The notes under the pieces were generated by a model. That model worked only from the letters and a program-made list of their open reading frames with translations. It was not told the DNA's origin and did not search any database. Of a stretch of DNA of 64,000 nucleotides, positions 24,114 through 33,154 are shown piece by piece; the first letter of the stretch is position 1; every line of letters starts with the position of its first letter. Both the position numbers and the translations under genes were made by a program. Origin of the DNA: Bacteroidales bacterium (GTDB taxonomy: Bacteria > Bacteroidota > Bacteroidia > Bacteroidales > UBA12077). The stretch lies in assembly GCA_028282785.1 (NCBI GenBank), contig JANQHE010000005.1:1-64000 (forward strand), read 5' to 3'.

Positions 24114-26330
24114 TTAAACATTTAGCCAATAATTTAATTTAAGCACAAACATCAGGTCTTTTTGACTAAAATCGTATGAATTGTAATTATTGGTTACGAC
24201 AAAATAAATATCTGACATGGGCTTGTAGCGCCATTGAATTCGGCTATTAATGTTGAAGTTCTCAGCCTGGGTGTTGTATTGTAAAAATGTGGTCCAGAAA
24301 AGTTTCTTTGAAAATGATATTTCGGTTTTTGTACCTAATAAATGTAAATCCTGACTTCCATAACCTTCTGCAAGTTCAACTTTGTTTAACTGGTAATCGA
24401 CACTGAAATTACCCCATGGTTGTATCCGGTAATTAACCGATGTGCCAACGGTTAATCTTGTTCCATTAAAGAATGAGCCATAACCGCCAAATAAAAATCC
24501 GCTTATTTTTCTGTTTGGACTTGTTCTAAACCTCGTAAAGAAGCCATTATAATCATAACGCTGAGCAGGTAATGAATTATCACTGTCAATTATTTTGGTT
24601 GGAAATGGTAGATCAACCATGGAAAAATAGTATCTGGCATATAGCCAGCTTCTTCCTTTAAATTGAAGAAATACATCGCCAATAAGTTCATATTCCGTTA
24701 AATTATTGGCTGTATTATAAAATAGCCTGGTTATTCCTCCAAATCTATACATATTAAGAATGCCGTTTTTTGGATAGAATTTTATTAATTGTCTCGAAAA
24801 TAGTTCTTTATATCCTAATCTGAACGTTGTATCTCTTTCAGAATCATAGTTATATAACCTTGGTGTGAATCCTACATCAGCAATATAATTTCTATCCATC
24901 TGAAATAGAAAAAGTGATCCGTAAATTTTCCTTGAATTATAAGATGCTCCTGCACTGTAAAATCCACTGCTGGTATATTTCTCAGGAGAAAAACTGTTAT
25001 GATAAAGAGCAGATCCCAGAACCTTTCCATCTTTAGACAAGTAGTTAAACTCTATTCCGCCGACACGATTATAGTCATTCGAAACAAATTGAGAGTTATT
25101 TACAGTTTGACGGTTTACAAAAAAGGTTTTAATGCTCGATCTATCAAGCACCTTTTGTTGAACAGAAGCAATGGCATAATTCTCAGCAGTTATATCACCT
25201 TTTTGACCGGTTTGTATATCCATAAATCCGATTCTTGTATTTTCGGTGATGTTACCACTTAATCTGGCACCCATTATAATTGGAACATTTTCACCATCTT
25301 TTAAACCAATTTTCCTTGTGAAAATTGGCCTGGATTCTCTCGAACCTAAATTTGAAAATAGATCACTATTCTCTAAAAAGAAGTTTCTTTTTTCCGGAAA
25401 ATAAGGATTAAAACGGGATAGGTTAGTTACCTGCTGGTCAACTTCTACCTGTGAAAAATCCGGATTTACGGTTAAATCTAAATTTAATGAAGACGAAATA
25501 GCAATTTTAGAATCTAAACCAAAATTACCGGATGAAGTAGTTGGTATTCCTTCTTCATTGTCTCTTTCAACACTTCCTAGAGTAGAAGGAATTATGACAA
25601 ACTTTTTTGAACTCGAGTTTGGAAGACTTTTGAAAATAACACTTCCGGTATGCCCTAAATCAATACCTTGAAAGTTCATAGGGAATCTTGTCCAGGTAGA
25701 ATATATGTTCCTTTTCATATCATTACGAATGAAATTAATACCCCATTCTTTGTTGCTATTATATTTTAATGAACTAAAGGGGATAGCCATTTCAATATCC
25801 CAATGATCCTCAGCAATACTTATATCGGAATACCAGATATTATCCCAGTTAGGATCAATTGAATTATGACTACCTTCTACAGCAATAAGTCCGTCAAATT
25901 GAGCACCGCCTGCATTTAAACCAAAAATATAACCATTACTTTTAGAGTTAATAGGATCAATAACAACCGCAAAGGCATCACTGTTCCAATATTCATTTTC
26001 AGAATCACGCTTTAAAGTTTGTATTATCTTATCACTACTATTGTCATTCATTTTAACAGCCAAATAAATAAATTCTTCATCATAAGTTATCTTAACTTCA
26101 GTTTGATATTCTGATAAGGTGCTGTCTGAAGGCCAGTGATCCCAGAAATTATCAAAGGTATATGCATTCTTCCATTCACTTTCATTAATTATACCATCAA
26201 TTTCAGGACTTACTTGGGCAGGTTCTACGCTAATGGTATATTCATCGACACTAAAATCTGTTTCCTTTGCTTGTAAGTTAATTACCAAAAAAGCCATTGA
26301 AATCAAGGCAAGTGATTTTTTCATGGACAT
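24114..26330 (-). CDS. DUF5916 outer-membrane protein with N-terminal CBM9-like domain
   Basis: About 738 residues. The frame is open further upstream, but the ATG at 26330 (MSMKKSLALISMAFLVINLQA) gives a proper signal peptide; 26324 is an alternative. Residues about 25-220 form the CBM9-like sugar-binding module common in DUF5916 proteins (ISPEIDGIINESEWKNA, WNSDAFAVVIDPINSKSNGYIFG). The rest is DUF5916, an outer-membrane barrel with FPEKRNFFLEN and a final strand LKLNYWLNV. The role is probably surface binding or transport of a glycan or related ligand. It is divergent from the second LytS gene at 26560, which may regulate it. Confidence 0.83.
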   Translation of the reverse strand: MSMKKSLALISMAFLVINLQAKETDFSVDEYTISVEPAQVSPEIDGIINESEWKNAYTFDNFWDHWPSDSTLSEYQTEVKITYDEEFIYLAVKMNDNSSDKIIQTLKRDSENEYWNSDAFAVVIDPINSKSNGYIFGLNAGGAQFDGLIAVEGSHNSIDPNWDNIWYSDISIAEDHWDIEMAIPFSSLKYNSNKEWGINFIRNDMKRNIYSTWTRFPMNFQGIDLGHTGSVIFKSLPNSSSKKFVIIPSTLGSVERDNEEGIPTTSSGNFGLDSKIAISSSLNLDLTVNPDFSQVEVDQQVTNLSRFNPYFPEKRNFFLENSDLFSNLGSRESRPIFTRKIGLKDGENVPIIMGARLSGNITENTRIGFMDIQTGQKGDITAENYAIASVQQKVLDRSSIKTFFVNRQTVNNSQFVSNDYNRVGGIEFNYLSKDGKVLGSALYHNSFSPEKYTSSGFYSAGASYNSRKIYGSLFLFQMDRNYIADVGFTPRLYNYDSERDTTFRLGYKELFSRQLIKFYPKNGILNMYRFGGITRLFYNTANNLTEYELIGDVFLQFKGRSWLYARYYFSMVDLPFPTKIIDSDNSLPAQRYDYNGFFTRFRTSPNRKISGFLFGGYGSFFNGTRLTVGTSVNYRIQPWGNFSVDYQLNKVELAEGYGSQDLHLLGTKTEISFSKKLFWTTFLQYNTQAENFNINSRIQWRYKPMSDIYFVVTNNYNSYDFSQKDLMFVLKLNYWLNV

Positions 26331-26559
26331 AAAAATTTTATATTTTAAATCAAATGTATATGCTAAATGCATGTATTTCAGAAAATATAGCTTGCTGTTG
26401 ATCTCCGTTCGATGGAAAGCCAATTAAATGATTTAAGTGCAGTTCGCGATTATTTTAGTGATCTTAATCACCTTTTTCATGTAATCAGTCGATATTTTAA
26501 TATTTCATTCTTTTCCTGTATATTAATGCTTTATTTTTATCGTTGTAAATAGTTTGATT

Positions 26560-27633
26560 ATGCGGGGGATCATTTCAAATACACAAGATTTATCGTTTAG
26601 CAGAATAAAATGGCATATTTTATTTTGGTTAGTTTATGTATTCTTTTATACATTTATGCCAATTGCTCTTGGTGAAGATGATACAGTTCTTAAAGATTTA
26701 CAATTTGTTTTATTACAGTTACCTTTAAAGATATTTGCAACATATACTTTAGTTTACTATTTCTTACCACGATTTATTTTAAAAAAGAGATATTTTGCAT
26801 TTGTATTAATAATTCTTCCTTTATCATTTATTCTGGGGTTGGGACAAAGATATCTAATGGCTGCAATTTTATATCCTATTTATTATCCCGAGTCCTTAGA
26901 AAAATATGGATTAATCTATTGGCCAAAAGTATTTTATGCAGCAATAGAAACGTATGCCATAGCAGTAGTTGCTTCTGTAATAAAGTTGTTAAAACAGTGG
27001 TTTCAAACGCAACAACTAACAAATTCCTTAAAACAGGAGAAGTTAGCTGCTGAGCTAAAATTCTTAAAAGCTCAGATTCATCCACATTTTTTATTCAATA
27101 CATTAAATAATTTGTATGCTCTTACTTTAAAGAAATCACCTAAGGCTCCGGAGGTAGTTTTAAAACTTTCGGATTTACTCGATTATATGTTGTATGAATG
27201 TAATGTGCCAAAGGTTACATTAGAGAAAGAAATCAAAATGCTTGAAAACTATATTGAATTAGAAAAAATTCGATATGGTGATGATTTGAAAGTAGAGTTT
27301 AGTAAAGAAAATGATTTATCAGGTTTTTTTATTTCTCCAATGTTACTTTTACCATTGGTGGAAAATTCATTTAAGCATGGAGTAAGTGGTGAAATTCATG
27401 AAAAATGGATTGAGATTAATTTAAATACTCAGGAAAGAACAATAAATTTTAGTATTGAAAATAGCCGCGATGCAAATTCACCGGAAAGAAAAGAATCATA
27501 TACGGAAGGAATTGGATTAAAAAACGTAATCAGACGTTTGGAGCTTGTTTATAAAGATAAGCATCAAATTAAGATCGATGATAAAGGCGAGAGCTATAAA
27601 GTTGTATTAAATATTGATACAAAGGAAGGTTAA
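26560..27633 (+). CDS. LytS-type sensor histidine kinase (second system)
   Basis: ATG at 26560 is preferred to TTG at 26554. The protein has four membrane helices in residues 18-145, a short linker and the kinase box LKAQIHPHFLFNTLNNLYALT (acceptor His near 176). The N-box is LLPLVENSFKHGV and the G-box IGLKNVIRRLELVY. All catalytic motifs are intact, unlike in the pseudokinase at 22240. The LytTR regulator gene begins 1 nt after its stop codon, so the two form a complete two-component pair. Confidence 0.92.
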   Translation: MRGIISNTQDLSFSRIKWHILFWLVYVFFYTFMPIALGEDDTVLKDLQFVLLQLPLKIFATYTLVYYFLPRFILKKRYFAFVLIILPLSFILGLGQRYLMAAILYPIYYPESLEKYGLIYWPKVFYAAIETYAIAVVASVIKLLKQWFQTQQLTNSLKQEKLAAELKFLKAQIHPHFLFNTLNNLYALTLKKSPKAPEVVLKLSDLLDYMLYECNVPKVTLEKEIKMLENYIELEKIRYGDDLKVEFSKENDLSGFFISPMLLLPLVENSFKHGVSGEIHEKWIEINLNTQERTINFSIENSRDANSPERKESYTEGIGLKNVIRRLELVYKDKHQIKIDDKGESYKVVLNIDTKEG

Positions 27634-27634
27634 T

Positions 27635-28366
27635 ATGCAAAAAACAAAATGTATTATAGTCGATGATGAGCCATTAGCAATTGAGGTTATTGAAAATCAC
27701 TTATCAAAGTTCGAAGATTTTGAAATTGTAGCTAAGTGTAATAATGCCGTTACTGCTTTTGAGATAATACGTAAAAAGCAGCTTGATTTAGTATTTCTTG
27801 ATATTCAAATGCCAAAAATTACAGGTGTTGATTTTCTGAAATCATTAAAACATCCTCCAAAAGTTATATTCACTACTGCTTATCGCGATTATGCAATAGA
27901 TGCATATGAATTAGATGTAATTGATTATTTATTGAAGCCAATTTCATTTGAGCGATTTTTAAAGGCAGTTAATAAATTTTATGAAGTTTCGGGAAGGGAT
28001 CTGACCATATTTGGTTCTCAGGAAAATACTATAGTTCAAAACGATGCTTATACATATGTTAAAGCTGATAAAAAAATGTATAAGGTTTACCTGAGGGATA
28101 TTATCTATTTAGAGGCTTTAAAAGATTATGTAAAGGTTATTTGTGAGAAAAAATCCCTAATTACTAAGCACCCAATAAGTGCCTTTGAGGAAAAATTACC
28201 ACAAGATCAATTTATTAGAATTCATAGGTCATACATTGTTTCAATAGCAAAAATCGAAGCGTTTATTTCTACAGAAATAGATATAGCAGATCGGCAACTC
28301 CCAATAGGTCGTAGTTATAAAAATCAAGTATTAAAGGTTCTAAATATTAACGAGGGAAGTATTTAA
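27635..28366 (+). CDS. LytTR-type response regulator (second system)
   Basis: ATG at 27635 (MQKTKCIIVDDEPLAI) is the natural start; an earlier start at 27614 would overlap the kinase. Receiver domain with DDE, acceptor Asp in LVFLDIQMPKITG, Thr in FTTAYRDYAIDAYE and Lys in DYLLKPISFERF. LytTR domain from about 140 (YTYVKADKKMYKVYLRDIIYLEALKDYVKV, FIRIHRSYIVSIAKI). It pairs with the kinase immediately upstream. Confidence 0.94.
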   Translation: MQKTKCIIVDDEPLAIEVIENHLSKFEDFEIVAKCNNAVTAFEIIRKKQLDLVFLDIQMPKITGVDFLKSLKHPPKVIFTTAYRDYAIDAYELDVIDYLLKPISFERFLKAVNKFYEVSGRDLTIFGSQENTIVQNDAYTYVKADKKMYKVYLRDIIYLEALKDYVKVICEKKSLITKHPISAFEEKLPQDQFIRIHRSYIVSIAKIEAFISTEIDIADRQLPIGRSYKNQVLKVLNINEGSI

Positions 28367-28372
28367 CCTGAT

Positions 28373-28395
28373 TAATTCATAAATCTTATGAATTA
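28373..28395. repeat. Palindrome TAATTCATAA-ATC-TTATGAATTA
   Basis: A perfect 10-bp inverted repeat directly after the response-regulator gene. The same ATTCATAA/TTATGAAT words recur at 28463-28517, 33114, 51547-51583 and 51635-51663. There is no T run, so it is not an obvious terminator. Confidence 0.5.
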
Positions 28396-28462
28396 CGCTT
28401 GTTTCGAATAAATAAAAAAGGTTTATTGATTTCAGATTATTTCTAGTTTCTTGTCAATGTGC

Positions 28463-28517
28463 TAGCCTATTCATAAATGCAAAAAAATATAGTAATATTT
28501 ATGAATTCGTCAGGCTA
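28463..28517. repeat. Intergenic inverted repeat (ATTCATAAAT family)
   Basis: TAGCCT plus ATTCATAAAT (28463-28478) pair with ATTTATGAAT (28497-28506) and, after a 5-nt bulge, AGGCTA (28512-28517). It lies just upstream of the zinc-transporter promoter. A similar TAGCCT/ATTCATAA arrangement occurs at 51532. Confidence 0.5.
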
Positions 28518-28534
28518 ATTTCCCTTTTTTCATG

Positions 28535-28567
28535 TATTTTTGTTATTTTAAATTATTCTAAATAATT
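28535..28567 (+). promoter_or_regulatory. Promoter and possible operator of the metal ABC importer
   Basis: TATTTTTG (28535-28542) matches the TAnnTTTG -7 box. AATTATT-CTA-AATAATT (28551-28567), a perfect 7-bp inverted repeat, covers the likely transcription start and ends 5 nt before the ATG. A Fur-family (Zur-like) site is plausible but not proven. Confidence 0.4.
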
Positions 28568-28572
28568 CAAAG

Positions 28573-29469
28573 ATGAGAAAATCAGGGATTTTGTTATTGC
28601 TTGTTTTATTTCTATCAGCCTGCAATAACACTCGTAAAAATGAACCTACCGATAAACCTGTAGTTTCGGTTAGTATTTTACCACAGAAATACTTTGTGGA
28701 AAGAATTTTAGGAGATCATTTTAAAGTTAATGTAATGATTCCTCCCGGAGCAAGTCCTGTCAGTTATGAACCAACTCCTTTACAAATGAAAGAATTATCG
28801 AATTCAGAAGTTTATATTAGAATAGGCCATATAGAATTCGAAAAAGCATGGATGAAGAAAATAAGAAGCATTAACTCGGAAATGGAGATTATTGATCAAT
28901 CTATGAAAGCTAATTTGATTCATGCGGAACATAACCATGAGGTGGATCATGATCATTCGGGACATCATCATCATCATCATGGAACAGATCCTCATATTTG
29001 GATATCACCTAAGGAGGTAACAAAACAAATTGAATTCTTATTTGATTATTTTATTGAGAAGTACCCTTTATTAAAACCAAATTTAGAAAAGAACTATTCT
29101 GTATTTCAAAGTGAAATAGATTCACTGGATTTATATATCCAAAATAAACTAGAGCCTCTACACGGTAAGAAGTTTCTGATTTTTCATCCGGCTTTAAGTT
29201 ATCTTGCAAGAGATTATGGACTGGAGCAAATCTCTATAGAAATAGACGGGAAAGAACCAACTCCGGCAAATATTCGGGAAATAGTGGAAACTGCAAAAAA
29301 AGATAACATTAAAGTTGTTTTTGTTCAACAGCAGTTTAGTACACATAATGCTGAAGTTATTGCAAAAGAAATCGACGGTAAAGTAGTACAGATTGATCCA
29401 TTATCTTATCAGTGGACAGAAAGTGTAAAAATGATTGTTGATGAAATTGTAAAATCATATTCCAATTAA
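28573..29469 (+). CDS. znuA: Zinc/metal ABC transporter substrate-binding lipoprotein (ZnuA type)
   Basis: 298 residues with a lipoprotein signal (lipobox LSAC, Cys near 17). Cluster A-I fold: VSVSILPQKYFVERI, PPGASPVSYEPTP, and a metal site with the conserved GTDPHIWISP histidine, FHPALSYLARDYGL and the C-terminal DPL. A histidine/aspartate-rich loop (about residues 117-137) precedes GTDPH, as in zinc-specific ZnuA proteins. It captures zinc in the periplasm for the permease encoded next. Its stop shares one base with the ATPase start. Manganese specificity is less likely given the His-rich loop. Confidence 0.88.
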   Translation: MRKSGILLLLVLFLSACNNTRKNEPTDKPVVSVSILPQKYFVERILGDHFKVNVMIPPGASPVSYEPTPLQMKELSNSEVYIRIGHIEFEKAWMKKIRSINSEMEIIDQSMKANLIHAEHNHEVDHDHSGHHHHHHGTDPHIWISPKEVTKQIEFLFDYFIEKYPLLKPNLEKNYSVFQSEIDSLDLYIQNKLEPLHGKKFLIFHPALSYLARDYGLEQISIEIDGKEPTPANIREIVETAKKDNIKVVFVQQQFSTHNAEVIAKEIDGKVVQIDPLSYQWTESVKMIVDEIVKSYSN

Positions 29470-30224
29470 TGAGTAAAGTTGTTGAAATACAATCAGTTTT
29501 TGCCGGTTATAATGGTGATATTATTCTAAATGATGTATCAATTGATATTTTTGATGATGACTTCATTGGTGTCATAGGTCCAAATGGAGGTGGAAAAACA
29601 ACATTACTAAATGTAATTCTTGGTTTAATTAAGCCGTATAAAGGATCTGTTAAATTTTGTGATGACCTGAAATTTGGTAGAAATAATAAAATTGGTTATT
29701 TACCACAACAAAATAATATTGATAAAAAATTTCCTATTACAGTTAAGGATGTAGTTCTTTCAGGTTTGATTTACGGGGTGGGTTTTTTAAGCAGGTATTC
29801 AAAACAAGATAAGTTAAAAGCAGAGGAAACATTGCGTAAAATTGGAATCTCAGATTTAAGTAAATATGCCATAGGAGAGTTATCCGGAGGGCAAATGCAA
29901 AAGGTGTTACTTTCCCGTGCCATTGTTTCTTCGCCGCGATTATTAATTTTAGATGAGCCAAATACCTTTGTAGATAATCAGTTTGAAGGTGAACTTTACG
30001 AGATTTTGAATGAACTTAATAAAGAAATGGCAATTATCATCGTTACTCATGATGTTGGTACAATTTCCAGTTATGTAAAAACAATAGCTTGCGTGAATCG
30101 AACTTTACATTATCATAAATCAAATATAATTACCGAAGAACAATTAGCATCCTACAACTGCCCAATTAAATTAATTACTCATGGTGAAGTACCGCATACG
30201 GTACTTAAAAAACACAGTCATTAA
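29469..30224 (+). CDS. znuC: Metal ABC transporter ATP-binding protein (ZnuC type)
   Basis: 251 residues. Walker A GPNGGGKTTLLN (near 37), Q-loop GYLPQQNNID, signature LSGGQMQKVLLSRA, Walker B LLILDEPNTFVD and H-loop IIVTHDVG. Arg/Lys near the signature is normal for the zinc/manganese class. It starts one base before the end of the binding-protein gene and is followed directly by the permease gene, so the three form one operon. Confidence 0.93.
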   Translation: MSKVVEIQSVFAGYNGDIILNDVSIDIFDDDFIGVIGPNGGGKTTLLNVILGLIKPYKGSVKFCDDLKFGRNNKIGYLPQQNNIDKKFPITVKDVVLSGLIYGVGFLSRYSKQDKLKAEETLRKIGISDLSKYAIGELSGGQMQKVLLSRAIVSSPRLLILDEPNTFVDNQFEGELYEILNELNKEMAIIIVTHDVGTISSYVKTIACVNRTLHYHKSNIITEEQLASYNCPIKLITHGEVPHTVLKKHSH

Positions 30225-31058
30225 ATGATTTCCGAGTTTTTACAATATAAATTCATTACAAATTCTTTATTGGCGGGTATTTTAGCAAGTATTAGCTGTG
30301 GGATTATTGGCACCTACATAGTTACTCGACGTATGGTGTTTTTAAGTGGCGGAATAACACATGCCTCTTTTGGCGGTATTGGAATCGGATATTTTTTCGG
30401 TTTAAATCCGATCATTTCTGCAGCAATTTTTGGAGTTTTATCAGCATTAGGGATTGAATTTGTGTCAAAAAAAACTGAAATACGCGAAGATTCAGTTATA
30501 GGTATACTTTGGTCGTTTGGAATGGCATTAGGAATTATGTTTATATTTCTAACTCCCGGTTATGCTCCAAACTTAATGTCTTATCTTTTTGGAAGCATTC
30601 TTACCGTATCTACTTTGGATATATGGATGATGTTCGGATTGAGCCTTATATTAATCATGATTTTTATATTATTTTTTCGCATAATTTTATTCATTTCATA
30701 TGATCAGGAATATGCAAAAACACACAAAATTGCCGTCGATTTAATAAATTACTTATTAATCAGTTTGGTGGCTCTAACCATTGTTTTAAATATCAAAGTA
30801 GTAGGGATTATTTTGGTAATTTCACTATTAACCATTCCTCAATCTATAGCCAATTTATTTACTAAAAATTTTAAAAACATTATCCTTATTTCGATTGTTA
30901 TAGGTCTTATTGGTGCTTTTTTAGGATTAGTTATATCTTATAAAATTAATATTCCATCCGGGGCTTCAATCATTTTTTCTCTTGTGATGATTTTTATTAT
31001 CGCAAAATTATTGCAGTTATTAAAAAGGAAAATTAATTTGAATAGACAACGGATTTAA
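30225..31058 (+). CDS. znuB: Metal ABC transporter permease (ZnuB type)
   Basis: 277 residues, with about eight membrane helices and the ABC-3 family signature GGITHASFGGIGIGYFFG in the second. The cytoplasmic coupling segment contains EDSVIGILWSFGMALGIMF, and IKVVGIILVISLLTIPQSIANL is also conserved. It begins immediately after the ATPase stop. It completes a zinc importer with the two preceding genes. Confidence 0.92.
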   Translation: MISEFLQYKFITNSLLAGILASISCGIIGTYIVTRRMVFLSGGITHASFGGIGIGYFFGLNPIISAAIFGVLSALGIEFVSKKTEIREDSVIGILWSFGMALGIMFIFLTPGYAPNLMSYLFGSILTVSTLDIWMMFGLSLILIMIFILFFRIILFISYDQEYAKTHKIAVDLINYLLISLVALTIVLNIKVVGIILVISLLTIPQSIANLFTKNFKNIILISIVIGLIGAFLGLVISYKINIPSGASIIFSLVMIFIIAKLLQLLKRKINLNRQRI

Positions 31059-31135
31059 AAAATTTTAAAATCATAGAAATAAGCTATAATTTCGCACAAA
31101 ATTTATGAATTAGTAACATAAAAATAAAAATAAAA

Positions 31136-32527
31136 ATGAATTACGATTTAATAGTAATCGGAAGTGGTCCGGGAGGTTATGTGGCAGCTATCAGAGCTTC
31201 GCAACTTGGAATGAACGTTGGAGTTGTGGAAAAAGCAGAATTAGGTGGCATATGTCTTAATTGGGGTTGTATTCCAACAAAATCATTGTTAAAAAGCGGT
31301 CAGGTATTTAATTATGTAAAACACGCGGCTGATTATGGTGTAACCATTGAAGGTGATACAAAGCCTGATTTTGTGAAAATGATAGAAAGAAGTCGAGGTG
31401 TTGCCGATGGAATGAGTAAAGGAATTCAATTTCTATTCAAAAAGAACAAAATAGAGGTTATTCAGGGTTATGGTAAGTTGAAAGATAAACAAATTGTCGA
31501 GGTTACTGATACTAAAGGCAAGACTCAGGATTTACAGGCAAAACATATTATTCTGGCAACAGGTGCAAGATCAAAAGAACTTCCAAACCTTAAACAAGAC
31601 GGTAAAAAGATAATAGGTTACCGTGAAGCTATGACACTACCTAAACAGCCCGAATCAATGATTGTTGTGGGATCAGGTGCTATTGGAAGTGAATTTGCTA
31701 ACTTTTATAACTCAATAGGAACAAAAGTTACACTGGTGGAATTTTTACCTAACGTGGTTCCAAACGAAGATGAAGAAGTTTCAAAACAATTGGGCCGTTC
31801 ATTTAAAAAAGCTGGAATCAAAGTAATGGTAGGTTCATCAGTTGAATCAGTTGATACTAGTGGAGATCTTTGTAAAGCTGTTATAAAAACAAAAAAAGGA
31901 GAGGAAACTCACGAAGCTGAAGTAGTTTTGTCTGCAATTGGAGTTACTCCTAATCTCGAAAATATTGGAATTGAAGAATTAGGAATTGAACTTGAAAATG
32001 GAAAAGTTAAGGTGGATGACTATTACGGAACTAGCGTGGAGGGAGTATATGCAATTGGCGATATTGTTCATGGGCCGGCTTTAGCGCATGTTGCATCTGC
32101 AGAGGGAATTACATGCGTTGAAAAAATAGCAGGATTAGATCCGGAACCTGTTAATTATGGTAATATTCCTGCTTGTACCTATACTTCACCTGAAGTTGCT
32201 TCGGTCGGAATGACTGAGACTGCTGCAAAAGAAGCAGGTTATGAGATTAAAGTTGGGAAATTTCCATTTACAGCATCTGGTAAAGCAAGTGCAGCAGGTG
32301 AAAAGGATGGGTTTGTAAAACTTGTTTTTGATGAAAAATATGGCGAGCTGTTAGGTGCGCATTTAATCGGCGCTAATGTTACCGAGATGATTGCAGAGTT
32401 AGTTGTTGCTAAGAAACTTGAAACAACAGGACACGAAATTATAAAATCAGTTCATCCTCACCCGACAATGTCAGAAGCAATTATGGAAGCTGCGGCTGCA
32501 GCATATGATGAAGTTATTCATATATAG
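31136..32527 (+). CDS. lpdA: Dihydrolipoyl dehydrogenase (E3)
   Basis: 463 residues. FAD motif VIGSGPGGYVAAIRA, redox disulfide GGICLNWGCIPTKSLL (Cys near 40 and 45), NAD motif MIVVGSGAIGSEFANF, FAD motif GVYAIGDIVHGPALAHVASAEG, and the C-terminal catalytic HPHPTMSEAIMEA. It serves 2-oxoacid dehydrogenase or glycine cleavage complexes, which are not encoded here. It is monocistronic with a terminator at 32557. A possible -7 box TAATTTCG lies at 31087. Confidence 0.95.
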   Translation: MNYDLIVIGSGPGGYVAAIRASQLGMNVGVVEKAELGGICLNWGCIPTKSLLKSGQVFNYVKHAADYGVTIEGDTKPDFVKMIERSRGVADGMSKGIQFLFKKNKIEVIQGYGKLKDKQIVEVTDTKGKTQDLQAKHIILATGARSKELPNLKQDGKKIIGYREAMTLPKQPESMIVVGSGAIGSEFANFYNSIGTKVTLVEFLPNVVPNEDEEVSKQLGRSFKKAGIKVMVGSSVESVDTSGDLCKAVIKTKKGEETHEAEVVLSAIGVTPNLENIGIEELGIELENGKVKVDDYYGTSVEGVYAIGDIVHGPALAHVASAEGITCVEKIAGLDPEPVNYGNIPACTYTSPEVASVGMTETAAKEAGYEIKVGKFPFTASGKASAAGEKDGFVKLVFDEKYGELLGAHLIGANVTEMIAELVVAKKLETTGHEIIKSVHPHPTMSEAIMEAAAAAYDEVIHI

Positions 32528-32556
32528 TATATAATATAATAAACCTATATAAAATG

Positions 32557-32586
32557 AAAAAGTGGATGATAATTCATCCACTTTTT
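32557..32586 (+). terminator. Intrinsic terminator after lpdA
   Basis: AGTGGATGA-TAAT-TCATCCACT (32561-32582), extended by AAAA/TTTT pairing and followed by a T run. Confidence 0.85.
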
Positions 32587-32645
32587 GTTTATAAATACAA
32601 TGTTATGAGCTTTCTTAAGAAGAAAGTTGAAAATTTAAAATATTT

Positions 32646-32834
32646 TTACTTTCTAAATTCAGTTTCTTGACTACTAAATAACTCTTTGCTATAATTGCTG
32701 CGAGTTAACGAAAGTAAAAACATTAAAGTAACGATAATAAATATTATTATTACTCCAACATTAAATTCTTTTTTATGAGCTGCTTTGTGGTGCGAACGCG
32801 CACTCATGTTCATAATGCTTAAATTAATTCTCAC
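32646..32834 (-). CDS. Small single-span membrane protein, hypothetical
   Basis: 62 residues or fewer (alternative starts at the internal methionines). A basic, His-rich N-terminus (SARSHHKAAHKKEF) precedes one hydrophobic helix (VGVIIIFIIVTLMFLLSL) and a polar tail. The pattern fits a real small inner-membrane protein. No family is recognised and nothing ties it to its neighbours. Confidence 0.45.
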   Translation of the reverse strand: MRINLSIMNMSARSHHKAAHKKEFNVGVIIIFIIVTLMFLLSLTRSNYSKELFSSQETEFRK

Positions 32835-32989
32835 AATTCAGATTTTTTTGTGGTTTGTTTAATAATATCAACTAGGTTTTAAAATGCCTATAAAAAAGCA
32901 ATTTACAAAAATTATTAACAATTGTACATATTTATTAACAAATATTTACAAAATGTAATGATGTAAGTTAGACGTTATTTGTTGAAAAA

Positions 32990-33043
32990 AGGTTGCGTTA
33001 ATATTAATTTTTCATATACTTCTTATTTATTTGTACGCAACCT
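32990..33043. repeat. Long-loop inverted repeat upstream of the ECF sigma gene
   Basis: AGGTTGCGT (32990-32998) and ACGCAACCT (33035-33043) are a perfect 9-bp inverted repeat with a 36-nt A/T-rich loop. There is no T run. Confidence 0.45.
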
Positions 33044-33118
33044 CATGAATCATTTCTTCATCTAACAAGTGTAAATAACAAAAAAAGTTTTGCAAGCTTT
33101 TTGTAGTGAAATTATTCA

Positions 33119-33126
33119 TAAATTTG
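33119..33126 (+). promoter_or_regulatory. -7 box of the ECF sigma gene
   Basis: TAAATTTG matches TAnnTTTG. It overlaps ATTCATAAAT (33114-33123), a word seen in palindromes elsewhere in the window. Confidence 0.4.
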
Positions 33127-33154
33127 TATATCAACATAAAACTTGGGGTATATT

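Noticed and set aside
28804-28995. Methionine-rich minus-strand frame
   Set aside because: Antisense of the histidine run (CAT codons) in the ZnuA-like protein.
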